From assembly GCA_023437225.1 (NCBI GenBank), contig JAEZGS010000017.1, positions 310,001 to 374,000 of the forward strand: a DNA stretch of 64,000 nucleotides. Reading direction: 5' to 3'. The notes under the pieces were generated by a model that saw nothing but the letters and a program-made list of their open reading frames with translations, was not told the DNA's origin and ran no database searches. Every line of letters starts with the position of its first letter. Position 1 is the stretch's first letter. The stretch is from Bacteroidota bacterium. GTDB taxonomy: Bacteria; Bacteroidota; Bacteroidia; Chitinophagales; Chitinophagaceae. Below are positions 25,780 through 33,950 of the stretch, piece after piece. The translations under genes and the position numbers were made by a program.

Positions 25780-26520
25780 ATGAAACTCATTAAAGATATT
25801 TTTGCGCGAATCTGGGCAACCTGGGCTTTGCTGGTATTTGTTATCACGATGTTCATCTTTTATATCCCCTTTCTGGCTTTTGTTTATTTTAAAGCAGAAC
25901 CTCAAAGAACTCACCGATTTATCAGTTATTCAAGAGTTTGGATGGGAACATTTTTATGGCTGATCGGATGCCCGCTAAAAAAACGTGGTCTTGAAAATTT
26001 TAGCAAAGGCAAATCTTATATAGTCCTTTGCAATCACAATTCGTTTCTCGATATACCAGTGTCATCACCTGCAATCCCCGGAGGCAACAAAACCATCGCT
26101 AAGAGCGAAATGGCCAAGGTTCCTGTCTTCAGTTATATATACAAAGCAGGAAGTGTGTTGGTGAACAGGAAAAGTGAAGCAAGTCGCAAGGAAAGTTATA
26201 CGAAAATGAAAGCCGTTTTGTCAATGGGTTTGCACATGTGTATATATCCTGAAGGGACTCGCAACAAATCAGGTGAACCATTGAAATCATTTCATTCAGG
26301 TGCATTCAGGCTGGCTAAAGAAACGAAAACACCGGTGATCCCGGCTCTTATTTTCAACACGAAGAAAGCATTGCCCGCATCAAGAACGATGTACCTGTTG
26401 CCCCATAAATTAGAGATTCATTTTCTTCCTGAAATGAATGCGGGTGAAGAAGAAACGATGGATGATTTCCGGCAAAGGGTGCACCGGACAATGCGGGATT
26501 ACTTCGTAGATCATTCATGA
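25780..26520 (+). CDS. plsC: 1-acyl-sn-glycerol-3-phosphate acyltransferase
   Basis: PlsC acylates lysophosphatidic acid to phosphatidic acid in membrane lipid synthesis. The 246-residue protein has a hydrophobic N-terminal anchor (about 12-37), the catalytic NHNSFLD motif with His86 and Asp91, and the substrate motif YPEGTR at 156-161. Close spacing to ung suggests a shared transcript. It converges with lptD over 63 bases that hold a repeat array. Confidence 0.93.
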   Translation: MKLIKDIFARIWATWALLVFVITMFIFYIPFLAFVYFKAEPQRTHRFISYSRVWMGTFLWLIGCPLKKRGLENFSKGKSYIVLCNHNSFLDIPVSSPAIPGGNKTIAKSEMAKVPVFSYIYKAGSVLVNRKSEASRKESYTKMKAVLSMGLHMCIYPEGTRNKSGEPLKSFHSGAFRLAKETKTPVIPALIFNTKKALPASRTMYLLPHKLEIHFLPEMNAGEEETMDDFRQRVHRTMRDYFVDHS

Positions 26521-26531
26521 TAGTCGCATCG

Positions 26532-26579
26532 CAATTTGCAATTCCCCTTCTCAATTCCCAATTCTCATTTCTCAATTCT
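26532..26579. repeat. Heptanucleotide repeat array between plsC and lptD
   Basis: The sequence divides into seven units: CAATTTG, CAATTCC, CCTTCT (one base short), CAATTCC, CAATTCT, CATTTCT, CAATTCT. The consensus is CAATTCY (RGAATTG on the other strand). It fills most of the gap between two convergent stop codons. Confidence 0.75.
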
Positions 26580-26583
26580 GACA

Positions 26584-29364
26584 TCAGCTTCCGTAAAAGA
26601 ATCTGGTCCTGTTTACTTTCAGATCACGAAGCAAACCTGACTTCGGGTTTATGGTAATGTTGAAGCTCCTGAAAAGCCCTACGGGCGTGACATTGATGGA
26701 AAGTTGCCAGCAATGCATTTCCCGGGAAATAAACATGGTAAGCGATTGCAAAGTAGTAGTACTGAGGTCATAATAGCCGCTAACTCCCATCTTCCACCTT
26801 GGAGTCAGGTTAAAATCTCCGTTCCAGTTAAAGTTCGAATACACCTGGGTTTCCATGCCGCTGAAATCCGGCTTAGGGGTTCTGCTAAAACTTAAGGCAT
26901 AAGAGATATTGAGCGACCATGGGATATTGAAATCTGCAAATTCCGCAGGATTTTGACGCACATACTCGAGCTGGGCCATTTGCTCTTCCATGGTCATCGG
27001 CGGAAGATCGGTATTTGCCAGTTCTTCCTGCTCCTGCTTTTCCTGTTCTTTCGCCTGTTTACTTCGGAATGATGTGGAGATGGCGATACTACCGTTTGTA
27101 ATCCTGCCCAGAGAAAATTTATCGCCCTGCCATGCGTAACGATTCATCCGGTCGCCAAACTTATCAAATTGATACGGATCCAGAGTTGCACTTGCAGTAA
27201 TGTTTATGTCTTCGAACAATGTGCTTCTCAGGTAAAGACTTATTGGTCCAAGGTTAAATGAATCTGCAAGCATATTATATGATCCATTGAAGCCGAAACC
27301 GTCAATGAGACGAACCTTTTTGAGTCCGCCTTCACTCGTATCGGTTTTCGAACGCACTTTCATTTCAAGATTGTTATCAATACCAAATCCGATTCCTCCA
27401 AACCTGCCCTCACCGAACGGACCGTAAACGTTTCCTGAGAAATAATTGAACCGCTGATCAACTAATGTGCTGTCGGGCCGGCGGACGCGAACGGTATAAA
27501 AATCCTCAGAGGAAAGGTCGGGCTTATAATTCATAGAGATATTTGGCCGGATGACATGTCGTATCCCCTTTATCCTACTGCTTTTTTTAAACTTGTCAAA
27601 CGTTCCAAACAATGCTGTGCTGGCTCCGATGCTGAAAGAAATATCGTGACCTACGAAGAAACCATTCTGTCTCTTGATATCTATGGTTCTCGCCGAGTCG
27701 TTGAAAGTTCTTATGAATTTTTTCGAATACCATCTTTGCTGATAGCTGATGCCCGGTGATATTTGTACAGGGCCAAGTTGAGGCAGCGATAGTTGAATGG
27801 GTATGTTATGTTGTGCACCCCATTGCATCGTATCCAGAATTTTAGTAAAACTGAACAGGCTGTCGTAAAAACTTATCTGGTTTGCAATGTTTGTGTTCAG
27901 GCCGATACCAAGTTTTTGATACCACTTCGGTGTTCCTGCAAAATTCTTAGGCTGAAGCGGGTACATCGTATTGGCTGTAAAAGCGATGTTGGGGAGGTTG
28001 ATATTGAAGACGCCGTTGTTATTGTTTTGACTATGATTGGCACTTACAGTAAGATTGTACTGTCCACCCCAGGTTTTTGAATATGTAATTGAGGAGGACA
28101 AGTTATTTTGGTAGTTCCGTGTTGCGTTGTTGATAACGAAGCGGTTGAATTTCGAAGAGCCAGCATTGACATTGGCTGAGAAACTTGTTCCGGGCCTGGC
28201 CTTAGAGTCCATGGAATGACTCCATTGGATGTTGAAGGTCTTTGTTGTCTCAAATTCCTCTTCCTTGTTAATGCTAAAATCGTTCAGGATGCGAGTCTGT
28301 TGCATCGTGAAATTCATGGTACCGGAATAACGATATCGTTTCCGATAAGTTGGAGTGAAATACATTGCCCATCCGCCGTATGAATAAATGTCGCCGCGAA
28401 GGGTGACATCAAAATAATCATTGAGCACCTTGTAGTAACCAAGACCCTGCAAACCAATTCCGAATTGTTCGCTTGCAGTAAACTGGGGAGGTAACAGTCC
28501 TGAATGTCTTCCCTGTGAGATCGGAAAAAATCCGAACGGAAGGTATATCGGTACCGGAACTCCTTCAAATTCCGGATGGATTGGTCCTGTAACTGCCACT
28601 TTTTGATTTACCAGTTTCAGCTTGCGGGTTCTGAATGCAAAATGGGGAGTGTCGAGATTGCAGGTTGTGAATTGTCCGCGATACGCAAAGAACTCACTGG
28701 GAGAAATTTTCTTTATGCGTTCTCCCTGCACATACATTTCGCCCTGCTGTGTTATCGTATTTCGAGTGATACCCTTCTGCGTTTTCATGTTGAACTGAAT
28801 GAAACCGGATTCCATCGTGCTCTCACCCTGAATCATCTTTGGCCGGCCGATCATATTGCCCAGTGAATCTTTCCGAAACGTTGCTACGATAAGGTTTGTT
28901 GACTGGTCGAAAGCAATGCTGTCTGCGGAGAGATCCATGTCATCCTTCTTGATGTTTCCCTGGCTATACAGAATGATCTTCTTTTCTGGAATAATCAATA
29001 CCATGGAATCCGATGCAGAATAGCTTACAGGGCTGTCGAGAGAATCGGCGGACAACTGCACATCAAATGTATCTGTTATCGATGCTGTGCTATCAATAAG
29101 TGGAATAGTGTCAGAGAGGGAAACAAGTGAATCGCGATTAATTTCGCGAGCAGAATCGCGGCGTAATGAAATGGTATCTGCAACGCGAGGAATCGTGTCT
29201 TTACCCGATCGATTTTTTACAACAGGTATCGTATCCGCTGAAGCAGTTAAGGGAATCAAAAATTTATTTTGCGTGCTATAATTACCGGTAGTTGTGATCG
29301 TTATTAGTATGGCTAAAAACCATGCAGTACCGTATTTATAACTATTTTTGCGTCCGTCAATCAT
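26584..29364 (-). CDS. lptD: Outer-membrane LPS assembly protein LptD (Bacteroidota type)
   Basis: The 926-residue protein has an N-terminal membrane segment (about 14-30), a low-complexity linker rich in DT, DSL and DTIP, an OstA/LptA-like beta-jellyroll (about 130-260, including VTGPIHPEFEGVPVPIYLPFGFFPI), and a large C-terminal barrel of alternating strands. LptD inserts lipopolysaccharide into the outer leaflet. Ser/Thr/Asp-rich linkers of this kind are usual in this phylum. It diverges from amidase-mlaD-ostA, forming an envelope-biogenesis block. Its promoter matches the phylum consensus with both boxes. Confidence 0.85.
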   Translation of the reverse strand: MIDGRKNSYKYGTAWFLAILITITTTGNYSTQNKFLIPLTASADTIPVVKNRSGKDTIPRVADTISLRRDSAREINRDSLVSLSDTIPLIDSTASITDTFDVQLSADSLDSPVSYSASDSMVLIIPEKKIILYSQGNIKKDDMDLSADSIAFDQSTNLIVATFRKDSLGNMIGRPKMIQGESTMESGFIQFNMKTQKGITRNTITQQGEMYVQGERIKKISPSEFFAYRGQFTTCNLDTPHFAFRTRKLKLVNQKVAVTGPIHPEFEGVPVPIYLPFGFFPISQGRHSGLLPPQFTASEQFGIGLQGLGYYKVLNDYFDVTLRGDIYSYGGWAMYFTPTYRKRYRYSGTMNFTMQQTRILNDFSINKEEEFETTKTFNIQWSHSMDSKARPGTSFSANVNAGSSKFNRFVINNATRNYQNNLSSSITYSKTWGGQYNLTVSANHSQNNNNGVFNINLPNIAFTANTMYPLQPKNFAGTPKWYQKLGIGLNTNIANQISFYDSLFSFTKILDTMQWGAQHNIPIQLSLPQLGPVQISPGISYQQRWYSKKFIRTFNDSARTIDIKRQNGFFVGHDISFSIGASTALFGTFDKFKKSSRIKGIRHVIRPNISMNYKPDLSSEDFYTVRVRRPDSTLVDQRFNYFSGNVYGPFGEGRFGGIGFGIDNNLEMKVRSKTDTSEGGLKKVRLIDGFGFNGSYNMLADSFNLGPISLYLRSTLFEDINITASATLDPYQFDKFGDRMNRYAWQGDKFSLGRITNGSIAISTSFRSKQAKEQEKQEQEELANTDLPPMTMEEQMAQLEYVRQNPAEFADFNIPWSLNISYALSFSRTPKPDFSGMETQVYSNFNWNGDFNLTPRWKMGVSGYYDLSTTTLQSLTMFISREMHCWQLSINVTPVGLFRSFNITINPKSGLLRDLKVNRTRFFYGS

Positions 29365-29377
29365 AAGCGGTAGGCGA

Positions 29378-29406
29378 CAAAAGTAGTCTTTAAAGCATTA
29401 AAACAA
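29378..29406 (-). promoter_or_regulatory. lptD promoter with both -33 and -7 boxes
   Basis: On the minus strand TTG (29406-29404) is followed 18 bases later by TACTTTTG (29385-29378), a full match to TTG-N17-23-TAnnTTTG, 13 bases before the ATG at 29364. Confidence 0.75.
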
Positions 29407-29444
29407 TGTGAAGAACTTTCAAAGATTAAAATGATTTGTACACC

Positions 29445-30353
29445 ATGATGAAAAAGACGTTTTTACTATCGATATCTGCTCTGTTTGTGTTCATTCTTTT
29501 TTCATCAAAAAAGATACCAGCACAATCGGCCGCTAAACCGGCTCTGAAGACGATCATAATAGATGCCGGACATGGTGGCAGCGATGTTGGAGCGCGTGGC
29601 GATTATTCATTTGAAAAAGACATTTGCCTGGACGTCGCACTCAAGTTGGGCAAATTGCTGGAGGAGGGAATGCCCGATACAAAGATCCTCTATACCCGCA
29701 CCACGGATGTTTATCCTGCGATCAAGGCAAGAGCCGATTTTGCAAACGCGAATAAAGGCGATTTGTTTGTTTCCATACACGTTAACGCTGCACCCAAGAT
29801 CAGGCACAGTAAGTTCACAGGTTATAAAACTGAAACATATTATACAGGTAAGGGAAAGAACCGGAAGAAACGCACCCGTAAGGTTCCAAAGTACTCTGTT
29901 TATTATACAGATAACCCATCTCATGGCACCGAAACTTTCATATGGGCAGCGGATCGTACGGATGAAAAAGAAAAGTTTGTAGGTTCAGATGTTGTGAGCG
30001 AGGAAATTTTTGATTCAACAGAATTCGCTCCCGATCTTAATGATCCCGAGTTTAAGGCAAAGGCACTCCTTTGGACAAAAAAATTCTTTGATAAGAGTTA
30101 TCTGTTGGCAAGCATGGTGGAAGAAGAGTTTGTAAAAGGAGGACGGTATAGTCGCGGCGTAAAACAGCGGAATGAGAAAGGCATCTGGGTTTTGCAGGCG
30201 ACATCGATGCCAAGTATTCTGGTAGAAACCGGCTTCATCACTCATCCGCCGGATGAAAAATACCTCAATAGCGAAGATGGGCAGCGTGAAATTGCACAAC
30301 AGGTCTATAGTGCGATCAAGCGCTACCGGGACGCTACTGCAGCGAGGCAATGA
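29445..30353 (+). CDS. N-acetylmuramoyl-L-alanine amidase (Amidase_3)
   Basis: This secreted zinc amidase cleaves the bond between muramic acid and the peptide stem of peptidoglycan. The 302-residue product has a signal peptide (MMKKTFLLSISALFVFILFSSKK...AQ) and the Amidase_3 zinc ligands: His43 in IIDAGHGGSD, Glu57 in SFEKDI and His112 in SIHVNA, with the catalytic Glu in ILVETGFI near the end. An inserted basic stretch (about 127-145, GKGKNRKKRTRK) may act as the regulatory or wall-binding element. ATG 29445 is chosen over the in-frame TTG at 29436. It leads a plus-strand block with mlaD and ostA but is separated by a terminator. Confidence 0.92.
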   Translation: MMKKTFLLSISALFVFILFSSKKIPAQSAAKPALKTIIIDAGHGGSDVGARGDYSFEKDICLDVALKLGKLLEEGMPDTKILYTRTTDVYPAIKARADFANANKGDLFVSIHVNAAPKIRHSKFTGYKTETYYTGKGKNRKKRTRKVPKYSVYYTDNPSHGTETFIWAADRTDEKEKFVGSDVVSEEIFDSTEFAPDLNDPEFKAKALLWTKKFFDKSYLLASMVEEEFVKGGRYSRGVKQRNEKGIWVLQATSMPSILVETGFITHPPDEKYLNSEDGQREIAQQVYSAIKRYRDATAARQ

Positions 30354-30386
30354 GGTTTTCTGAGATTTTGATTCCATCATATTATG

Positions 30387-30434
30387 CATACCGTCAATCA
30401 GTTAAATCATTAATTGTTGGCGGTATGATTTTTT
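30387..30434 (+). terminator. Terminator after the amidase gene
   Basis: CATACCG (30387-30393) pairs with CGGTATG (30421-30427), with further pairing of TCAAT/ATTG inside, followed by ATTTTTTAT. It separates the amidase from mlaD. Confidence 0.65.
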
Positions 30435-30489
30435 ATGATGAATTTTAACCCGTCGCCCATCAACGATGGGGATGCATAAAACGTTCAGA

Positions 30490-31473
30490 ATGAAAATCTC
30501 TAATGAGACGAAAATTGGTTTATTAGCAGCGGTAGCAATAGTGGTTTTGATCCTCGGTTTTAATTTCCTCAAAGGAAGAGACCTTACAAAAAAGAATGAT
30601 GAGTTGTTTGCTGTTTTCCCCAGTGTAAGGGGCTTATCAGTTTCGAACCCAGTCCTTATTAACGGTCTCCAGGTAGGTAAGGTTGGGCAGATGAAAGAAA
30701 AGGATAAGAACCTTAGCGGCATAGTGGTTACACTTACAATAGAGAAGAACATCAACATTCCCCGCAATTCCATTGTTACGATTTCATCAGAGCTTTTAGG
30801 AACTTCGTCCGTAGACATCGTTCTTGGCGAAGCGACAACGTATGCTCAGGATGGCGATACCTTAAAGACGATGGAAAATCAAAGCGTAATGGGGCAACTT
30901 ACCAAAAGTATAAACCCTGCGATTGACAACGTTAATAAAGCAATCGTATCGCTTGACACATTAATAGCGAGGCTGACTGAAGTTGTTGATCCGAATACGC
31001 AGAACAATATGCAAAATATCATTGCAAATCTTGCTGCGTCAAGCCGTTCTTTGGAGCGACTGATAAATGCACAAAACGGAGTTTTATCAAGGTCGCTGAA
31101 TAATGTTGAAGCCATAACAGGTAATCTTGCCCGCAACAATGATAAGATCAACAGCACGCTCAGCAACCTGGAAGTAACATCTGATAAACTTGCGAAACTT
31201 GAGTTGCAGGAAGTGATAACTTCGCTGCAGAATACAATGAGCAAACTTGAAACAACGATTGACAATGTTAGTAGCAAGAATGGAACCCTCGGCATGCTGT
31301 TAAATGATCGCCAATTGTACGATGAGCTTAGACTAACGAATAGAAGCCTTGTTACTTTGCTTGACGACCTCAGGATGCATCCAAAACGCTATGTCAACAT
31401 ATCGGTGTTTGGAAAAAAGACGAAGCCTGAGCCATTGATGGCACCTCTATACGACAGCACTGCCAGTCAATAG
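30490..31473 (+). CDS. mlaD: MlaD/MCE-domain lipid-transport protein
   Basis: The 327-residue protein starts MKISNETKIGLLAAVAIVVLILGFNFLKGRDL, with one membrane anchor (about 9-27), followed by the MCE domain (about 35-110, LFAVFPSVRGLSVSNPVLINGLQVGKV) and a long coiled-coil tail rich in Asn, Ser and Leu (about 145-290). MCE proteins carry phospholipids between inner and outer membranes. The MKISNE start matches other family members, so the ATG at 30490 is preferred over those at 30466 and 30472. ostA follows after 15 bases. MlaE/MlaF partners are not in the window. Confidence 0.88.
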   Translation: MKISNETKIGLLAAVAIVVLILGFNFLKGRDLTKKNDELFAVFPSVRGLSVSNPVLINGLQVGKVGQMKEKDKNLSGIVVTLTIEKNINIPRNSIVTISSELLGTSSVDIVLGEATTYAQDGDTLKTMENQSVMGQLTKSINPAIDNVNKAIVSLDTLIARLTEVVDPNTQNNMQNIIANLAASSRSLERLINAQNGVLSRSLNNVEAITGNLARNNDKINSTLSNLEVTSDKLAKLELQEVITSLQNTMSKLETTIDNVSSKNGTLGMLLNDRQLYDELRLTNRSLVTLLDDLRMHPKRYVNISVFGKKTKPEPLMAPLYDSTASQ

Positions 31474-31488
31474 TGTCCGACTACGATT

Positions 31489-33129
31489 ATGAAAAGTTTC
31501 TTTGCGTTCGCCATGCTGTTGCTGGCATTTGTTCCAGCAGTATTTTCTCAACAACCTGTTCCAGGAGAACCGGGTGCCGATACCGTACGGGTTGTAGACA
31601 TATTAAATGCAGATCGTTTCAGCTTTAAAAAAATTGACTCACTGAACGAGTTTCAGATGATGGCGGGAAACGTGCGACTTCGACAAGGCAGTACGGTTTT
31701 CTCAGCAGACAGCGCAGTTTATAATAAGTTTTCGAAGGTACTTGAGGCATTCGGTAATATTCATATCAACGACAACGACAGCATTCACACCTATTCTCAG
31801 TATCTGCATTACAAAGTAGATACCCGCATCGCAACACTGAAGAGAAAAGTTCGATTGACCGATCGCACCACACAACTATTTACGGAGGAACTGGAATATG
31901 ATCTTAACCAAAAGATCGGAATATATCGGAATAACGGGCGTGTGGTGAACAAAAGTTCTGTGTTGACCAGTCGGGAGGCCACGTACTATGCGGATTTGAA
32001 AGATGTGTATTTCAGGCAGAATGTAAAATTAAAAGACCCCGAATATAATCTCACTACTGATTCGTTGTTGTACAACACTAATAACCAGATAGCAACATTC
32101 ATTACAAAAACAATCATTGAAGATAGCACCCGCAGGATTGAAACAAGCGACGGTTATTATGATCTTCAGGCAAAGAATGCGTTTTTTGGAAAAAGACCTA
32201 TCATCAAAGATGGTGCAGTAACGATCATTGCAAATGAAGTAGAGACGGACGATCGTACCGGCATAAGCATCTTAAAGGGCAATGCAGTATTCAGGGATAC
32301 TGCCCAGGGAGTATCCATAATTGCGAATTATATTGAATCGAACAGGAACGAGGAAAGCTTTTTTGCAACGCAACGTCCGTTGATGATATTAAAGCAGGAA
32401 CAGGATTCCATCTACGTTACAGGAGACACATTATATTCCGGTCGATTTAGTAAACTCCAAAAACAGTTGGATACTGTACAGATCGATTCGTCAGTCGTAA
32501 TCGATACAGATTCAATAGTACAGGAGAAAGACTCATTGTTTGCAACCAATAATAGCGACAGTGCAGATCGTTACTTCCAGGTTTACCGCAACGTTCGAAT
32601 ATTCAGTGATTCGCTTCAGGCTGTTTGTGATTCTTTATTTTACAACGGAGTTGATTCTGTTTTCCAGTTGTATACTAATCCTGTTGTATGGGCGAGTGGC
32701 AGCCAGGTGACTGGTGACACCATTCAGCTATTTACAAAAAATAAAAAAGCCGACAGGTTGCTTGTTTATGAAAATGGAATGTTGATCAATAAGGCAGGCG
32801 AAAATATGTTCAACCAGATCCGGGGCAACACGTTGAATGGTCAATTTGTAGATGGCAATATTGAACAGATGCGCGCAAAAGGAAATGCCGAAAGTGTATA
32901 CTACGCGAAAGATGATCAGGAGAAATTAATTGGTATAAACCGTGCAAGTGGAGACATAATTGATATGCGGTTTGCCAATAAAGAGCTGCAAAAAGTTGTA
33001 TTCATCAGTGATGTAAAGGGAACGATGTACCCGGTGCGTAAGATGCCAGAAACTGAAAAAAGGCTACGCGATTTCAACTGGCAGGAAGAGAAAAGACCAA
33101 AGTCGAAGTTTGAGTTGATGGGAGACTGA
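31489..33129 (+). CDS. Large OstA-like (LptA-related) periplasmic protein
   Basis: The 546-residue protein has a signal peptide (MKSFFAFAMLLLAFVPAVFSQ) and repeated OstA/LptA-type beta-strand units such as MMAGNVRLRQGSTVFSADSAVYN and YYADLKDVYFRQNVKLKDPEYN. LptA forms the periplasmic bridge for lipopolysaccharide; this protein is about three times longer than E. coli LptA, which would allow a longer or pre-joined bridge. It lies just after mlaD and across from lptD, supporting a role in LPS transport. That role is inferred. Confidence 0.85.
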   Translation: MKSFFAFAMLLLAFVPAVFSQQPVPGEPGADTVRVVDILNADRFSFKKIDSLNEFQMMAGNVRLRQGSTVFSADSAVYNKFSKVLEAFGNIHINDNDSIHTYSQYLHYKVDTRIATLKRKVRLTDRTTQLFTEELEYDLNQKIGIYRNNGRVVNKSSVLTSREATYYADLKDVYFRQNVKLKDPEYNLTTDSLLYNTNNQIATFITKTIIEDSTRRIETSDGYYDLQAKNAFFGKRPIIKDGAVTIIANEVETDDRTGISILKGNAVFRDTAQGVSIIANYIESNRNEESFFATQRPLMILKQEQDSIYVTGDTLYSGRFSKLQKQLDTVQIDSSVVIDTDSIVQEKDSLFATNNSDSADRYFQVYRNVRIFSDSLQAVCDSLFYNGVDSVFQLYTNPVVWASGSQVTGDTIQLFTKNKKADRLLVYENGMLINKAGENMFNQIRGNTLNGQFVDGNIEQMRAKGNAESVYYAKDDQEKLIGINRASGDIIDMRFANKELQKVVFISDVKGTMYPVRKMPETEKRLRDFNWQEEKRPKSKFELMGD

Positions 33130-33134
33130 TTACA

Positions 33135-33183
33135 GAAAGCGGAAAGCGGAAAGCGGAAAGCGGAAAGCGGAAAGCGGAATGCG
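33135..33183 (+). repeat. Tandem (GAAAGCG) heptamer array, left copy
   Basis: Six perfect GAAAGCG units in tandem (33135-33176) and one variant GAATGCG (33177-33183) begin five bases after the ostA stop. The same heptamer recurs inverted at 33880-33943, on the other side of the next gene. Confidence 0.9.
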
Positions 33184-33193
33184 GAGAAGACAA

Positions 33194-33218
33194 TATTAAC
33201 AAAGCACTCATGTTAATA
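33194..33218 (+). other. Hairpin upstream of the barrel gene
   Basis: TATTAACA (33194-33201) pairs perfectly with TGTTAATA (33211-33218) around a 9-base loop. It lacks a T run, so it is more likely an operator or leader hairpin than a terminator. Confidence 0.4.
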
Positions 33219-33253
33219 AGCGCGTTTTAAGCGTTACAGGGAAAATTCTTACT

Positions 33254-33706
33254 ATGAACAAAATACTATCTGCAACATTTGTATTGATGCTTCTGGGTAT
33301 TTGCGCTACAACAAATGCACAGGATTACCGCGCTGGTGTTGGCTTACGCCTGAGCAACTCAACTCCCACCCTCAACAATGCAGTTAGTGTAAAGTATTTT
33401 GCGACAGATAAAACTGCCATAGAAGGGATTGTTTCCTTTGGAAGTCGCTTTGGACTAGGCGGATTGCTTGAAATACACAATCCACTTAAAGTTGATGGTC
33501 TTCGATGGTTTTACGGTGCCGGTGCTTATGTAGGCTTTGAACATGGCGATACTTACCTTGGACCTACGGGCATAATCGGCCTTGATTACAAATTTGCAAA
33601 TGCACCTGTAAATGCTTCGCTCGATTGGAAGCCTGAATTGGATATTATCCCCGACATTAATTTCGTGCCGGACGCTTTCGCGTTTTCGATCCGGTTTACT
33701 TTCTGA
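33254..33706 (+). CDS. Small secreted beta-barrel protein, paralogue of the gene at 3440
   Basis: The 150-residue product has a signal peptide (MNKILSATFVLMLLGICATTNAQ) and a short glycine-rich barrel ending in a Phe (SIRFTF), as in outer-membrane proteins. It shares with the 3440 product the patterns GLxWxxGxGAxxGF and GLDYKxxxAPxNxSxDWxP. I do not recognise a function. It is flanked by inverted arrays of the heptamer GAAAGCG and by other short repeats, unlike any other gene in the window. Expression may be from its own promoter in the 124-base upstream gap. Confidence 0.78.
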   Translation: MNKILSATFVLMLLGICATTNAQDYRAGVGLRLSNSTPTLNNAVSVKYFATDKTAIEGIVSFGSRFGLGGLLEIHNPLKVDGLRWFYGAGAYVGFEHGDTYLGPTGIIGLDYKFANAPVNASLDWKPELDIIPDINFVPDAFAFSIRFTF

Positions 33707-33733
33707 TGGTATGCTGGTGGGGTGAAATGCTAA

Positions 33734-33765
33734 TGTGCTAGTGTGCTAGTATGCTAGTGTGCTAA
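33734..33765 (+). repeat. 8-base tandem repeat (TGTGCTAG)
   Basis: Four units in register: TGTGCTAG, TGTGCTAG, TATGCTAG, TGTGCTAA. They start 28 bases after the barrel gene stop. Confidence 0.85.
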
Positions 33766-33768
33766 TTA

Positions 33769-33860
33769 AAATGTGGGAATGTGGTAATGTGGAGATGTGA
33801 TAATGATAATGCGATAATGCTAATGGGAAAATGTGAAGATGTGGAAGTGAAATGGTTTCA
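33769..33860 (+). repeat. Degenerate AATGTG-type repeats
   Basis: A run of related 6-9 base units built on AATGTGG, AATGAT and AATGCT fills this stretch. The sequence between the barrel gene stop (33706) and the SpmAB stop (33951) is repeats almost throughout and holds no gene. Confidence 0.6.
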
Positions 33861-33879
33861 TGCTCATAACCTGACAAAC

Positions 33880-33943
33880 CGCTTCCCGGTTTCAGCTTCC
33901 CGCTTTCCGATTTGCCGCTTCCCGCTTTCCGCTTCCCGCTTTC
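33880..33943 (-). repeat. Inverted GAAAGCG heptamer array, right copy
   Basis: Read on the plus strand, nine 7-base units (with one extra C) alternate CGCTTCC and CGCTTTC; exact CGCTTTC, the complement of GAAAGCG, occurs at 33901, 33923 and 33937. The array abuts the stop of the convergent SpmAB gene. Confidence 0.85.
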
Positions 33944-33950
33944 TATTAAA

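Noticed and set aside
33135..33183. Possible CRISPR array
   Set aside because: Units are 7 bases in direct tandem with no spacers, and no cas gene is nearby.
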